A program made the position numbers and the translations under genes. The notes under the pieces were generated by a model. The model ran no database searches. It saw only the letters and a program-made list of their open reading frames with translations, and was not told the origin of the DNA. Below, piece after piece: positions 9,154 to 18,950 of a stretch of DNA of 64,000 bases (position 1 is its first letter; each line of letters starts with the position of its first letter). Source of the DNA: Yoonia vestfoldensis. Lineage in GTDB: Bacteria; Pseudomonadota; Alphaproteobacteria; Rhodobacterales; Rhodobacteraceae. The stretch lies in the NCBI RefSeq assembly GCF_002158905.1, contig NZ_CP021431.1, positions 2,418,001 to 2,482,000 on the forward strand, given 5' to 3'.

Positions 9154-10207
9154 GGCTTTGTTGCACAAACCCGCTTGGGGACGTGTTTCCCCTGACCCCG
9201 GACGGATTTAGCCTACGGCGACCGTACGCGGTATGCCAAGAGCTGTGAAGCCGTTTAGGATCGCGGCACGGATCTGGATCTCTGCAACCTGGCGATCGAA
9301 GTCCCGCGCCGAGAGGCGCTGACCGAGTAGCTTTACACAATGCATTTTTGTCTCAACGCGGCTCCGGCGGTGATATCCAGTCAGGTTTCGCCACAAAGCA
9401 CGACCCAGATACTTTGAGGATCGCACTGCTTCGTTACGCGCTTTCGCTCCTGCTGTGTCAGGTTTCCACATCTTGGCGTTCTTGCGCGGGGGTATGACGG
9501 CGTGCGCATTGCGTGCCGCAATCGCATCATGGCATTTGCGTGTATCATATGCTCCGTCCGCCGTGACGCTGCCAAGCTCCTGATCAGGTGGGATCTGGCT
9601 GAGCAAGTCTGGCAGCATCGGGGCGTCCCCAATGCTGCTACTCGTCACCTCGATCGCGCGGATCTCCAGCGTTTCCTCATCGACCCCAATGTGGATCTTG
9701 CGCCACAAGCGGCGCTTTGGACCGCCATGCTTGCGGGCATTCCACTCTCCTTCGCCTTCAGCCTTAATGCCTGTGCTGTCGACAAGCAGGTGAAGTGGTC
9801 CTGCTGATCCCTTGTAAGGGATGGCGACGGACAACGTCTTCTGACGCCGACACAGGGTACTGAAGTCCGGCACCGACCAGTCCAGCTCAACCCGTTTCAG
9901 CAAGCTCTCCACAAACCCGGTCGTCTGCCGCAAGGGCAAGCCGAATAGTACCTTGAGGGTCAAACAGGCTTGGATGGCTGCATCGCTGTAGGTTTTCTGA
10001 CGCCCACGGCGTCCAGAGGCCTCTGCTTCCCATGACATCTCTGGATCAAACCAGATCGACAGCGATCCCCGCTGCTTAAGTGAATGATTGTACTCTGCCC
10101 AGTTCCGGGTCTTGTACGTAGTCGGTGTCCAGCTGCTCATCGCAACCCGCTACCACGCTGGATTCACACAGTGAATCCCCTCATGATGGGATTTGTGCAA
10201 CAAAGCC
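9154..10207 (-). mobile_element. IS5-family (IS903 group) insertion sequence, copy 1
   Basis: 1054 bp bounded by inverted ends GGCTTTGTTGCACAAA (9154 on) and its complement (ending 10207), close to the known IS903 end sequence. Contains one DDE transposase gene. The 9 bp flanks (ctttctatg left, tgctgaaac right) do not match, so no target-site duplication remains. Same length and apparently identical to the copy at 30564-31617. Confidence 0.93.
9208..10140 (-). CDS. IS5-family transposase (IS903 group)
   Basis: 310 residues. RNWAEYNHSLKQRGSLSIWFD at the N-terminus is typical of IS903-type enzymes. The DDE catalytic core is visible as LVDSTGIKAEGEGEWNARKH, VTADGAYDTRKCHDA and the C-terminal RSRVETKMHCVKLLG (Y/H..E region). 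Intact and probably active. Same protein as at 30618-31550. Confidence 0.95.
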   Translation of the reverse strand: MSSWTPTTYKTRNWAEYNHSLKQRGSLSIWFDPEMSWEAEASGRRGRQKTYSDAAIQACLTLKVLFGLPLRQTTGFVESLLKRVELDWSVPDFSTLCRRQKTLSVAIPYKGSAGPLHLLVDSTGIKAEGEGEWNARKHGGPKRRLWRKIHIGVDEETLEIRAIEVTSSSIGDAPMLPDLLSQIPPDQELGSVTADGAYDTRKCHDAIAARNAHAVIPPRKNAKMWKPDTAGAKARNEAVRSSKYLGRALWRNLTGYHRRSRVETKMHCVKLLGQRLSARDFDRQVAEIQIRAAILNGFTALGIPRTVAVG

Positions 10208-10413
10208 TGCTGAAACCAGCCCGCCGGTTGGACCAAAAGCACACCGGGATTCAATGTCACTGACAGGCATTTCGCCTCCCGCGCCTTGGGGTAAATATCA
10301 TAATGCGGCGCTTCGGGTTTGAACCAGCAAGGCTGGCAGCGTTCCCCGCCCGCTCCATAAAGATAACTGGCGGATGCCCACGCCCAAGGTCTATGGTATG
10401 AGGAATCTTTCAC
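10208..10413 (-). pseudogene. Cupin/JmjC-like fragment cut by IS5 copy 1
   Basis: Reading leftward into the IS, the frame encodes KPEAPHYDIYPKAREAKCL and TLNPGVLLVQPAGWFQ. A metal-site-like HYD and a late PG.LL..PAGW match the pattern of JmjC/cupin-8 domains. The frame then enters the IS (ALLHKS...), so the 3' part is lost. It has only a GTG start at 10413 and a short 5' part, so both ends are probably missing. Confidence 0.45.
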
Positions 10414-11072
10414 CCTGTGCTCAGCTCGGCAAAGGTAATCTGTGTGACAAGTTCTGTGGCTCGCGCGTCACTACCGAACAAGTCTAACAATGCTGGAACC
10501 ACATGTGCCTGCAAGCAGGTGCGCATGTCAGGCAAAAGCAAATTTCGTACGGCCGCGTTTTCGACGTCAGAATGCGGTAAGATGCCTGCAGCATCTGCTT
10601 GGACAACATCCGCGACTATCGTGACATCGAAGCCGTGGTGCGCCATCCAATGGGTTACTTTATGCACAATTTAAACATCCATGACTTGCGTTTATTGGCA
10701 TCAATACACCTAAAACATGTGTACTTTTTCATGACAAGCCGCGTAGCTGTCAAGTTACCAAATTGTGACAACATAACACTTTGATGCCTAAGGTAGGTTG
10801 CTGATGACGTATCAGTACCCCTGATCTGACACACTAAGAGGCGTGGTCGATCCGGAGGACGAAGAAGGCGATAAGGTCTGCAAACAGACGGGCGGGTCAC
10901 TGGCCAGGCTCTGTGCCCCATTGGCGCATGCAAAAAACGGCTCTTCGGCAAGGCATCACCGCCGGCGCGGAATTGGCCAACACCGTTGCCGCTGCGAAAC
11001 GCGCTTAATGGGTAACGGTCCGCCAGACATTGCCTCGGAAATGCCGCATGAATTCTGTTGTAAACATGTATA
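10414..11072. other. Intergenic/decayed region before the isochorismatase gene
   Basis: No confident gene. An 85-codon minus frame (10410-10667) contains GFDVTIVADVV, which vaguely recalls the isochorismatase fold but lacks the rest. A plus-strand tail ending ITAGAELANTVAAAKRA at about 11007 may be a carboxy-terminal remnant. Both look like decayed pieces. Confidence 0.4.
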
Positions 11073-11085
11073 TTGTCCGTACATT
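11073..11085. promoter_or_regulatory. Candidate GntR operator (variant), upstream of isochorismatase gene
   Basis: TTGTCCGTACATT differs by one base from the TGTCCGGACA palindrome found at four other places in this cluster, and keeps the AT-rich flanks. It lies 28 bp ahead of the ATG at 11114, the position expected for a repressor site. Confidence 0.6.
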
Positions 11086-11113
11086 ATGGAGAAGGAAAAG
11101 CAGTGGGATACAG

Positions 11114-11746
11114 ATGACCGACCTTCAGCAGAATTATGCGCATGTCTATAACAACTCCGTCGGGTTTGGACGCTATCCGTGCTTGATACTTATCGATTTT
11201 GCGCAGGCATATTTTGATCCAGACTGCCCGCTTTATGCAGAGGTCGACAGCGCACTGGCCTCAGCCTTGCGGTTGCGTAAGACTGCACAGACCGCCAACA
11301 TCCCTATTGTCCTGACAAAGATGACTTATGATGTGGCAGGTGTGACAGGGGGTCGCTTTTTTGAAAAAGCGAAACCTTTGGAAGCTTTCCTGCCAGGGCG
11401 CGCGACGGGTGAGTTTGCAAAGGGGCTTGTGCCACAACCAACAGAGATCGTCGTTGAAAAACAATATCCCAGCGCTTTTTTTGGCACATCGTTGGCGTCC
11501 ACCCTGATCTGCCTTGGTTGCGACAGCGTGTTGCTGACGGGGCTAACCACCTCCGGCTGCGTACGCGCCAGCTGTGTCGATGCGATGAGCCACGGATTTC
11601 GCACCATCGTTGTCGCAGATGCCTGTGGCGACAGGCATGACGCGCCGCATCAGGCAAACCTATTTGATATGAAAGCGAAATATGCCGATGTCGTCAGCGA
11701 GGCGGCAGCGCTCGAACACCTCGCCACATTGGTCACTAGAGGATAG
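11114..11746 (+). CDS. Isochorismatase-family amidohydrolase (N-carbamoylsarcosine/maleamate amidase-like; RutB position)
   Basis: 210 residues from MTDLQQNY. It shows the family's catalytic Asp in [17 protein letters not shown], a Lys in [10 protein letters not shown] and the nucleophile region [17 protein letters not shown]. The [13 protein letters not shown] start resembles N-carbamoylsarcosine and maleamate amidohydrolases more than canonical RutB. In this cluster it may hydrolyse the acyclic ureido or amide product of the RutA-like step. ATG at 11114 chosen because upstream codons read through the operator. Its last 11 bp overlap the convergent rutE-like gene. Confidence 0.85.
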   Translation: MTDLQQNYAHVYNNSVGFGRYPCLILIDFAQAYFDPDCPLYAEVDSALASALRLRKTAQTANIPIVLTKMTYDVAGVTGGRFFEKAKPLEAFLPGRATGEFAKGLVPQPTEIVVEKQYPSAFFGTSLASTLICLGCDSVLLTGLTTSGCVRASCVDAMSHGFRTIVVADACGDRHDAPHQANLFDMKAKYADVVSEAAALEHLATLVTRG

Positions 11747-12335
11747 CGCAGGCTTCATCAAATCTCAGGCGCGGCAGCCGATCGAACAGCTTTTCAGGGT
11801 CGCCATAGCCGATGTTGCACAGAAAGTTCGCTTTCCAGCCACGCTCTACCAGAAAGGCCTCTTCGACCATGCCGACGTCAAAGCCTGACATTGGCCCCAC
11901 ATCAAGGCCCAGCGCGCGTGCGGCCAGCATCAGATAGCCACCCATCAGCGTGCCATTGCGGAAGGCCGTTTCATGGGCCACAGATTCAGACCCGGTGAAC
12001 CATGGGCGGGCGTCGGTATGGGGAAAGAGCACGGGCAATTTGTCGTAAAACGCAGGGTCCCATGCGATGATCGCGCAGACCGGCGCGGACATCGTCTTGT
12101 CGAGATTGCCGCCTGACAGTGCAGGGCGCAGTTTTTGCTTGGCCGCATCGCTGGTGATGAACACGAACCTGCCCGGCGAACAATTGGCCGATGTCGGTCC
12201 GAATTTCAGGATATCCCAAAGCGCGTGCAATGTCTCGTCTGACACCCGCTGACGGCGCCAACCATTCTGACTGCGGGCTTGGGTAAAAAGCTGGGATATC
12301 GCTGTCTTGTCGAGCGATGGTTTGGAATCGAACAT
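11736..12335 (-). CDS. rutE: RutE-like malonic semialdehyde reductase (nitroreductase family)
   Basis: 199 residues, close to E. coli Rut[61 protein letters not shown] and [17 protein letters not shown] all follow that protein. RutE reduces malonic semialdehyde to 3-hydroxypropionate at the end of uracil breakdown; FMN is the expected cofactor. It is the last gene of the minus operon, 15 bp after the AtzE-like amidase. Function in a non-uracil variant pathway is possible. Confidence 0.88.
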   Translation of the reverse strand: MFDSKPSLDKTAISQLFTQARSQNGWRRQRVSDETLHALWDILKFGPTSANCSPGRFVFITSDAAKQKLRPALSGGNLDKTMSAPVCAIIAWDPAFYDKLPVLFPHTDARPWFTGSESVAHETAFRNGTLMGGYLMLAARALGLDVGPMSGFDVGMVEEAFLVERGWKANFLCNIGYGDPEKLFDRLPRLRFDEACAIL

Positions 12336-12349
12336 GGTTGATCCTTCCT

Positions 12350-13648
12350 CTATGCGGCAAATGGGTGAGTGGGCCTCAGGGCCATTATCGTCTCAATCTG
12401 GGCGGCGATGGTAGCGATACGCGCCTCTTGGTGCGGTGGGCCGATGACTTGCAAGGACAGCGGGCGGTCTTGCACCATTGCGACCGGCAGGCTGATTGCG
12501 GGCAAGCCAAGCAAAGAGGCAGGGCGCGTGAAACGCGTCAGCCCGGCAATCACACGATCAAGCTGCGGGTCATTGCCGATATCGACGGTGCCAGCTTGTG
12601 GCGGCACATCGGCCAAGGTGGGCATGAGGATCACATCGACCGTTGTGAAAACCTCTGCCATCTGCCGCTGCGCCGCTCGCCGGATCTGACGGGCGCGCAG
12701 ATAGCTTTGCGCCGGAATGGCCGCTGCTTGGATCAAGCGCGCGCGCACTTGTGGCCCGTAGGTGCCGGAATGCAGGCGCAGGCGGTCCGCGTGGATTGTC
12801 GCGGCCTCGCTGATCGCGATAACGTTGGCGGGTTCGGTGAGGTCGTCGAAAAACGCCAGCGGCAGATATGTCAGGCGGTGGTGGTTGCGGGCGAGCTCTT
12901 GCGCGACATCGGCCATTGCGGCCTGCATGGCGGCAGAGGCGCTCGCCTGCATCGGCCCGGATAGCAGACCGATCCGCAGGAAACCGGTCACCGTCGGGAA
13001 ATGCCGCCCGCTGATGATTTCCAGTATCTGCAGCGCACAGCCGACAGATGCCGCAAGCGGGCCGATGCAATCCTGCGTCCACGACAGCGGCATGGCGCCA
13101 TCGACAGGCACCAGCCCCTGTGTCGGTTTGAAGCCGACCACACCGTTGCAGGCCGCCGGAATGCGGATTGATCCGCCGGTGTCTGAGCCGAGCGCTGCGG
13201 GGACGATCCCAGCGGCAACGGCCACGCCCGAGCCGGAGGACGACCCCCCAGTGATTGCGCCAGCCACCACAGGGTTGTCCGGCATGCCGTGATGCGCATT
13301 ATGGCCGGACGGCCCCATGGCAAACTCGCTCATCCGCAGGCGCCCGATATCGACCTGCCCAGCGGTATCGAGGCGGTCCAGCACTGTCGCGGTTCCAGTG
13401 CCGATCGTCGCGGCCGATGCATGTGCGCCCATGCCGACCGCTTCACCGGGTCGGTCGAACATATCTTTATGCGCCAGCGGGATACCGGCCAAGGGGCCAT
13501 CCCTGCCCGGCAGCGCGCGGATGGTTGCGAAAGCGCAGCCAAGACGCGCTTTCGCGATGGCATCTTGCGTAAGCTCGTGTGCCGAGACTCTGCGCTGGTC
13601 CAATGCTTGCCGCAACGCGGCTATCGTGGTGAGGGGTGGCAAGGTCAT
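12350..13648 (-). CDS. Amidase-signature hydrolase (AtzE/GatA-like)
   Basis: 432 residues. The Ser-cisSer-Lys triad is visible: Lys in LAHKDMF, then [14 protein letters not shown] and [15 protein letters not shown]. It should hydrolyse an amide or carbamoyl bond. Directly ahead and overlapping by ATGA is a 55-codon gene whose product resembles the small AtzG-type partner, the same arrangement as atzG-atzE (1-carboxybiuret hydrolase). That pairing is the main reason to prefer an AtzE-like role to a tRNA amidotransferase. Confidence 0.87.
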   Translation of the reverse strand: MTLPPLTTIAALRQALDQRRVSAHELTQDAIAKARLGCAFATIRALPGRDGPLAGIPLAHKDMFDRPGEAVGMGAHASAATIGTGTATVLDRLDTAGQVDIGRLRMSEFAMGPSGHNAHHGMPDNPVVAGAITGGSSSGSGVAVAAGIVPAALGSDTGGSIRIPAACNGVVGFKPTQGLVPVDGAMPLSWTQDCIGPLAASVGCALQILEIISGRHFPTVTGFLRIGLLSGPMQASASAAMQAAMADVAQELARNHHRLTYLPLAFFDDLTEPANVIAISEAATIHADRLRLHSGTYGPQVRARLIQAAAIPAQSYLRARQIRRAAQRQMAEVFTTVDVILMPTLADVPPQAGTVDIGNDPQLDRVIAGLTRFTRPASLLGLPAISLPVAMVQDRPLSLQVIGPPHQEARIATIAAQIETIMALRPTHPFAA

Positions 13649-13812
13649 GGATAGCCTGCCCCAAACGGATCAGACTTTTGCAGCCCATCTTTCGGGCGCA
13701 ACAAGGGATTATCTGCGATCGCCCGCAGTCGCGACAGTTGATCAACATAGATCGCGCGGTCATCGGGTGAGGGCGCACCCCCCAGAAAGGCGGTCAGGAT
13801 TTCATCCATCAT
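13645..13812 (-). CDS. Small AtzG/DUF4089-like protein, probable amidase partner
   Basis: 55 codons (MMDEILTAFLGGAPSPDD...SDPFGAGYP), starting in the TGATG of the permease stop and ending in an ATGA overlap with the amidase. Such tight coupling on both sides argues for a real gene. AtzG-type subunits are ~60-residue helical proteins encoded just before AtzE amidases and needed for a stable complex. The similarity is by size, position and general pattern, so the family call is inference. Confidence 0.62.
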   Translation of the reverse strand: MMDEILTAFLGGAPSPDDRAIYVDQLSRLRAIADNPLLRPKDGLQKSDPFGAGYP

Positions 13813-14810
13813 CAGCCAAAGCTTTGCGGTTGGCGGCCACGTACAAGCTGTGACAGGGATACAGCCACGACAAGTGCGCCACCATAGAACAGGCTTTGCA
13901 CATAGGCATCGGCGCCCAGCATAGTCAGCCCAGTGATTCCCGTGATCAGGAAGTAAACCGACAATAGCGTGCCTAAAGGGTTGAACCGACCGGGATAAAG
14001 GGTCGTGGCCCCGAGGAATGCCGCAGCGAAGGCCGGCAGCAACAGGCCGGACCCCGAGTTTGGATCAGCAGAGCCTGTCATGCCTGCATAAAGTACCCCG
14101 GCAATCGCGGCGAGGGTGGATGAGGTGACCAGTGCCATGGCGCGGACCCTGTCAACCTTGACGCCGTTCAGCCGTGCCACCTCGCGCCCGCGCCCGACGA
14201 ACAACAGCTTGCGGCCCGCAATTGTGTATTCAAGCGCCCACCACATGATCAAGGCCAGTGCGAGACCGTAATAAAAGGCCAGCGGGATGCCGGCCAACCG
14301 CTTGATCACGACCAGTTGCACAAGCTCCATCGAAATGCCCGAGATCGTGCGGCTTTGCGACATCCACAGCGTCAGCCCTTGCAGGAAGGTGCCGACGCCA
14401 AGCGTAATGATCAGCGAATGAATCCGGAAAAACAGCACGAAAAAGGCGTTGATCGCCCCGATCAGCGCCCCGATGCCAAGCGCCAGCACGATGGACAGGC
14501 CAATCGGCAGACCAAGCTGCACATTGGTGACGGCCACCAGCATTGCGGTGAAGACCAGCACATTGGCGGCGGATAGATCAAAATCCCCCGCCGTCAGCGG
14601 CACCAGAATCGCAAGCGCCAGAACGACAAGCACCGCCTGTGATCCGAACATCGAACTAAAAGTTCGCCATTTCAGGAATGTATCCGGCACGGCCAGCGCG
14701 AAAACGACGATCAGTACCGCCCAAGCGCCGAGCAGGGCAAAACGCTCCATCTCTTTTGTCCAGTTGCGGCGGGGTTTGGCGGTGATGGGGTTGGTCGTTC
14801 CTGCCGTCAT
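13812..14810 (-). CDS. ABC transporter permease, ribose/branched type (BPD_transp_2)
   Basis: 332 residues and about 8-10 hydrophobic segments. It has the RbsC-like features AGDFDLSAANVLVFTAML near the N-terminal third, IHSLIITLGVGTFLQGLTLW in the middle, and GLALALIMWWALEYTIAGRKLLFVGRG. It would form the membrane channel with the ATPase and binding protein upstream. Overlaps the ATPase gene by ATGA. Confidence 0.9.
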   Translation of the reverse strand: MTAGTTNPITAKPRRNWTKEMERFALLGAWAVLIVVFALAVPDTFLKWRTFSSMFGSQAVLVVLALAILVPLTAGDFDLSAANVLVFTAMLVAVTNVQLGLPIGLSIVLALGIGALIGAINAFFVLFFRIHSLIITLGVGTFLQGLTLWMSQSRTISGISMELVQLVVIKRLAGIPLAFYYGLALALIMWWALEYTIAGRKLLFVGRGREVARLNGVKVDRVRAMALVTSSTLAAIAGVLYAGMTGSADPNSGSGLLLPAFAAAFLGATTLYPGRFNPLGTLLSVYFLITGITGLTMLGADAYVQSLFYGGALVVAVSLSQLVRGRQPQSFG

Positions 14811-16411
14811 GCAAAGACCTCCGTATCCTGAGGGACGTCATTGGTTTGGCGCAGATCGTTGCCCAGACAGGCGCACGCGATCTTGTCTTTGGCGACATCA
14901 GCGCCGGTGAGTTCCTGCACCGGCACGCCCCAGCGAAACACGATCACCCGGTCGCAAAGCTGTGCCAGCTGTTCGTGATCGGTTGAGGCGACAAGGATTT
15001 TCATGCCGCGTGCTGCAGCCTGATCCAAGGCTGCGAAAATCTGCTGGCGTGCGCCGTAATCGACGCCCTGCGTCGGTTCATCGAGGCATAAAAGCTGCGG
15101 CTCTTCGGCCAGCCATTTGCCAAGTAATACCTTTTGCTGATTGCCACCCGACAGATTGCCAAGGTCCGCCGCCGGATTGGCTGGGCGCACATCATGTGCT
15201 GCGATCAGCGCTTTGGTCGCGCGTGTCATCATTGCATGGCTCAGCCCCGGACCGTGCCGCATGCGGGGCAATGCCAGAAAGCTAGCGTTTTCGGTGACCG
15301 AGAGGGTGGCCACACCGCCCTGCCCCATTCTGTCGCCCGGCAACAGGGCTATGCCTGCGCCATGCGCCTTTGCAGGTGACAGATGGGCCGCGTCCAACTG
15401 CGTCTTGCCCACAGTGATTTGCCCCTGACCGGGTGTTGCACCGAACAAAAGATACGGCACATCAGCAAAGCCTGAGCCGATCAGGCCAGTGATACCAAGG
15501 ATTTCACCTTTTTTCAGCGTTGCATCAAATCCTTTGCACCGGCCACCAAGCAAGCCCGTGATCGTCACATTGGGATGTGTGGGCGCTGTTTTGGCAGCAC
15601 GGTCATAGGCCGATATCACCCGACCGACGATTGTATCAAGAATTTGCTGGCGGCTTGTATCCTGCGTGTTCAGAATTGCCGCAAGCCGCCCGTCGCGCAT
15701 CACGGCAACACGGTTGGTCAGGCTCAAGACCTCGTCAATGTCATGGGTGACGATGATCACCGACGCGCCGGTTTCGCGGATACCACGCAGAAGCGTGAAA
15801 AGCTTATCGACATCAGCGACGGACAGAAATGGTGTCGGTTCGTCCAGCACCAGAATACCTTCTCCGCCCCGGCCTGCATCCGATTGTCGCAATTCGGCAA
15901 AGGCGCGGACGATGGCGACAAAGGCACGCTCGACCGGGGAGAGTGACGCGACGATCGCGTCCGGGTCTATGGTCAGGCCGAATTCGGCCATCAGTGCCGA
16001 TATCCTGCGCCTTTCTTTGCCCCAGTTAATGCCGTACGGACGCAGCGATCTGTCAGAGATCAGCATATTGTCGATCACCGACAGGCTTGGTACCAAGGCC
16101 AGATGCTGATGCACGAAGGCGACCCCCATCTGCCGGATTTGCCCTGCATCAAGCGGGAGAGCCAGGTCTTCGCCCCAGAGCCGCACGACGCTGCCGGGTT
16201 CAGGTGAGTTGAACCCCGCAAGCACCTTGATCAGCGTTGACTTGCCGGACCCGTTCGCCCCCAACAGACCAAGAATTTCCTTGCGGCGTAGTGTCAGGGT
16301 AACATCCTTGAGCACCTCGACAGGGCCGAATTTCATTCTGATATTTGACATCCGCAGGATATCGGCGTCATGCGTGGTGACACCGGGCGGGGACAGCGGC
16401 TCGACATTCAT
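14807..16411 (-). CDS. ABC transporter ATPase, double-domain sugar type (RbsA-like)
   Basis: 534 residues with two nucleotide-binding domains. Domain 1 has Walker A GANGSGKST and Walker B ILVLDEPTPFLS. Domain 2 has a degenerate Walker A (GITGLIGSGF), signature LSGGNQQKVLLGKW and Walker B LLCLDEPTQGVD. This asymmetry is normal for RbsA/MglA/nucleoside ATPases. Together with the RbsC-like permease and the class B binding protein it forms a complete importer, probably for the heterocycle or its riboside. Confidence 0.93.
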   Translation of the reverse strand: MNVEPLSPPGVTTHDADILRMSNIRMKFGPVEVLKDVTLTLRRKEILGLLGANGSGKSTLIKVLAGFNSPEPGSVVRLWGEDLALPLDAGQIRQMGVAFVHQHLALVPSLSVIDNMLISDRSLRPYGINWGKERRRISALMAEFGLTIDPDAIVASLSPVERAFVAIVRAFAELRQSDAGRGGEGILVLDEPTPFLSVADVDKLFTLLRGIRETGASVIIVTHDIDEVLSLTNRVAVMRDGRLAAILNTQDTSRQQILDTIVGRVISAYDRAAKTAPTHPNVTITGLLGGRCKGFDATLKKGEILGITGLIGSGFADVPYLLFGATPGQGQITVGKTQLDAAHLSPAKAHGAGIALLPGDRMGQGGVATLSVTENASFLALPRMRHGPGLSHAMMTRATKALIAAHDVRPANPAADLGNLSGGNQQKVLLGKWLAEEPQLLCLDEPTQGVDYGARQQIFAALDQAAARGMKILVASTDHEQLAQLCDRVIVFRWGVPVQELTGADVAKDKIACACLGNDLRQTNDVPQDTEVFA

Positions 16412-16414
16412 GGC

Positions 16415-17497
16415 TTAGTCCAGCATCCAGAGTTCGCGGAAACCGGCGATATGTGCATCGCCATATCCATCATCGAAATTGGCCGGAACGCCGACGGTTT
16501 CGATATTGGATTCGTCGAAAATCACCAGCGGGATGCCCAGATCATCCGGCACCGGCAGCCCGCAGAGCTGGCGCATCTGCACATCGACCGCCGCATATCC
16601 GGCCCAGCCAAGGCTTTCCCCGATCACCATTTGCACCGTACCTTCCCGAACCATATCAAGCACGAAAGGAGTGCCATTGAAGCTTGCGATCGGCACATCG
16701 GCCCCGGCGATCCGCAAGGCGGGGGTGACGAATTGTGACATACTGTCGTAGATTGGGATGATGAAATTGATATCAGGGTTCGACAGCAAGGCCGATTGCA
16801 CACCCGATTGGATACGCGTGCCCCATTCGGCCAGTGGCACGTTGAGATATTGCTGCGCGCAATCGGGGCAATATTCGGTCAGCGACGCCTGAATGCTTTC
16901 GACAAAAGGCGTCGTCGGCAGAACATCGTCGGACCCGATGATCAGGACATTGGGCGCACCGTCAGTTTGGATGAATGCCCAAGCCGCCAGAATGTCACCG
17001 ACTGTGGAAAATGGCACCTTGGCGGAGGCATCGACGATGTCAGCCTGTTTCTGCGTTTCATCATACAGATGGGTCGTGGTGATGGTCAGCCCCGCCTCGC
17101 GCGCCTGCATCAGTTGCGGCCCAATCACGACAGGGTTCAGACCACCGGCAAGATCGACTAGATCATAGCCTTGCGACATAGCCTGATCGACACCTTGGAT
17201 GTAGGAATCCATCCCGCCTTGCGTTTCCCAAACCGTGTAGCGAAACCCGACATCGGCCGCAGCGCGCGACATCGCATCTTCCAGTGCGACCGCAAACGGG
17301 ATCGTCATCGTCACTGGAATCGAAAATACTGATTTATCAGCCATGCAAGCACGGGCATCAAACGGTTCACCCTGTGGCACGAAGGCTGGAATTTCCCGAT
17401 GCTTTTCGATCAGAGCCAATGCATCGTCCATGGCATCGGCCTGCGCAGTAGCAGGAATCAAGAGCGGTAAAAGCAGATATGTGGTGCGGAGTCTCAT
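16415..17497 (-). CDS. ABC transporter substrate-binding protein, sugar/nucleoside type
   Basis: 360 residues from MRLRTTYLLLPLLIPATAQA, a clear signal peptide. The body is a type I periplasmic binding protein (Peripla_BP_4): VTMTIPFAVALEDAM, GYDLVDLAGGLNPVV, PNVLIIGSDDV and DINFIIPIYDSMSQFV. The ATG at 17497 is preferred: GGGGA lies 8 nt ahead, whereas the frame's upstream start at 17524 is a TTG. First gene of the importer-amidase-rutE operon; an operator palindrome lies 34 bp upstream of this start. Confidence 0.88.
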   Translation of the reverse strand: MRLRTTYLLLPLLIPATAQADAMDDALALIEKHREIPAFVPQGEPFDARACMADKSVFSIPVTMTIPFAVALEDAMSRAAADVGFRYTVWETQGGMDSYIQGVDQAMSQGYDLVDLAGGLNPVVIGPQLMQAREAGLTITTTHLYDETQKQADIVDASAKVPFSTVGDILAAWAFIQTDGAPNVLIIGSDDVLPTTPFVESIQASLTEYCPDCAQQYLNVPLAEWGTRIQSGVQSALLSNPDINFIIPIYDSMSQFVTPALRIAGADVPIASFNGTPFVLDMVREGTVQMVIGESLGWAGYAAVDVQMRQLCGLPVPDDLGIPLVIFDESNIETVGVPANFDDGYGDAHIAGFRELWMLD

Positions 17498-17530
17498 TGG
17501 CATGTCCCCATGTATGTTGGTCAAATCAAT

Positions 17531-17540
17531 TGTCCGGACA
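17531..17540. promoter_or_regulatory. Candidate GntR operator ahead of the ABC importer operon
   Basis: Perfect palindrome TGTCCGGACA with AT-rich arms, between the binding-protein gene and the MFS gene end. Placed to repress the minus-strand importer-amidase-rutE operon. Confidence 0.72.
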
Positions 17541-17634
17541 TATTTGATAAAATAAAGCCAATTTTATGATCTCTATGATTAATTTTGCAATTTGCTGAAA
17601 ATATCGGCGCTTATAACCACGGACTGCTGATTAT

Positions 17635-18864
17635 TTATGTCCGGACAAATATATCTGCCTTGTGCTGACGATAGCCGAGCACCCCACCGATCAGACCGGG
17701 TATCGCACCGATGGCAAAACATAGCGGGTAACTTCCCAGCAGCTGGTAAAGTGCGGCGAATAAGGATGGCCCGACGATCACCCCAATAAAGGTATAAGAC
17801 AAAATGGCCCCAGTCGCAGCACCGACGCGCCCTGGCGATGCCGTGCGGGCGATTGCTGCCAGAAACACGCCGTTCCAGCCAGAGGCGCAGGCCCCAAGCG
17901 CAACAACGACGAAGGCCAGAACCAGTTGCGGCAATAAAGGTTGAAAGTAGAGCGCCAGTGACAGCCCCCCCGCCGCAAAGCCGAGCGCCGATAGCACGCG
18001 AAACGGACCAAACCGGTCAGCAACAACTCCCCAGCCCACGCGGCCTGTCGCGCCAGCAATCTGCAAAGCCGCGCCCAAGGCACCGGCAGCGGTGATCGAC
18101 CAACCGATCTCGACCAAGGACACAACTGCGAAGGCTGTCACCGTCAACTGCATTGCCGACATAAGACAACCCAGCGCCGCAAGCGTGCGCAAGGCAGGAT
18201 CGCGCATGATCGCCTTTTGCTCGTTCACGGCGGTTGAGAATATGCCGGGAAACCGCCCGCGGCGGCGCGCGGGCCGGTGCCACATACGCCGCAAGGTCGG
18301 CGGCAAAAGGATCGCAGGCAAAAACGACAGCGCCAATATCGCTGCCTGCCAGCTTGACAGCCACAGCGCCAACGGCGGTAGAAAAGCACTGGCGACAACC
18401 GCCCCCAAAGGCACACCACTTTGCTTGAGCGAAAAGATCAGGCTGCGGCGTTTGTCCGATGCCACCTCTTGCAGAATGACGGATGACGCAGGGTTGTTGA
18501 TGCCGTAGGCAATCCCGAACAGGACGGAGGCCGCGACCATCAGCACCGGGCTGGCGCTGGCCAGCAGCACCAGACCGATGATCAGCAGGACCAGTTCGGT
18601 TGCAATGATCGCCTCACCGCTAAGCCGCGCGACCAGACTGCCGGCGCAAAGCGATGCGAAAAGCCCTGCGAAGTAGATAAAGCTCACCTGATACCCGATC
18701 CAGTAAGCACCAACGCCAATCGTTCCTGCAACAATCGGGGCAAGTGCGGTCAAAGCAAGAACGCTCGAGGTTGCGGCAATCTGAACGGCGGTCATCCGCG
18801 ATAGCGTCAGCCACACCTGCGAAGTAGAAGGCTGAGTCTCGCCAAAGTGTTGTAGACTTGACAT
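17635..18864 (-). CDS. MFS transporter
   Basis: 409 residues from the ATG at 18864; the longer frame to 19080 crosses the opposing regulator gene. About 12 membrane segments, with family-type loops such as GVGAYWIGYQVSFIYF and a central basic loop (RRMWHRPARRRGR). It may import the substrate or export a product of the cluster. It is transcribed divergently from the GntR gene with an operator between them. Its last codons and stop lie inside another copy of TGTCCGGACA. Confidence 0.87.
   Translation of the reverse strand: MSSLQHFGETQPSTSQVWLTLSRMTAVQIAATSSVLALTALAPIVAGTIGVGAYWIGYQVSFIYFAGLFASLCAGSLVARLSGEAIIATELVLLIIGLVLLASASPVLMVAASVLFGIAYGINNPASSVILQEVASDKRRSLIFSLKQSGVPLGAVVASAFLPPLALWLSSWQAAILALSFLPAILLPPTLRRMWHRPARRRGRFPGIFSTAVNEQKAIMRDPALRTLAALGCLMSAMQLTVTAFAVVSLVEIGWSITAAGALGAALQIAGATGRVGWGVVADRFGPFRVLSALGFAAGGLSLALYFQPLLPQLVLAFVVVALGACASGWNGVFLAAIARTASPGRVGAATGAILSYTFIGVIVGPSLFAALYQLLGSYPLCFAIGAIPGLIGGVLGYRQHKADIFVRT
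17638..17647. promoter_or_regulatory. Second TGTCCGGACA palindrome, inside the 3' end of the MFS gene
   Basis: Perfect copy 98 bp upstream of the palindrome at 17531 and overlapping the last MFS codons. Two sites about 107 bp apart could allow looping or cooperative repression of the importer promoter. Confidence 0.6.
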
Positions 18865-18915
18865 AATATGATCTGCCACAGGTACGTTTGTATCGTTTCG
18901 CTCCAGATACACATA

Positions 18916-18925
18916 TGTCCGGACA
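18916..18925. promoter_or_regulatory. Candidate GntR operator in the MFS/gntR divergent promoter
   Basis: Perfect TGTCCGGACA between the divergent MFS start (18864) and the regulator start (18951). Suggests autoregulation and joint control of the carrier. Confidence 0.72.
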
Positions 18926-18950
18926 AATAACAAGAGGACGCAAACCCGAT

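Noticed and set aside
10843-11151. 102-codon plus frame before the isochorismatase gene
   Set aside because: Overlaps the real gene's start and the operator, no domain pattern.
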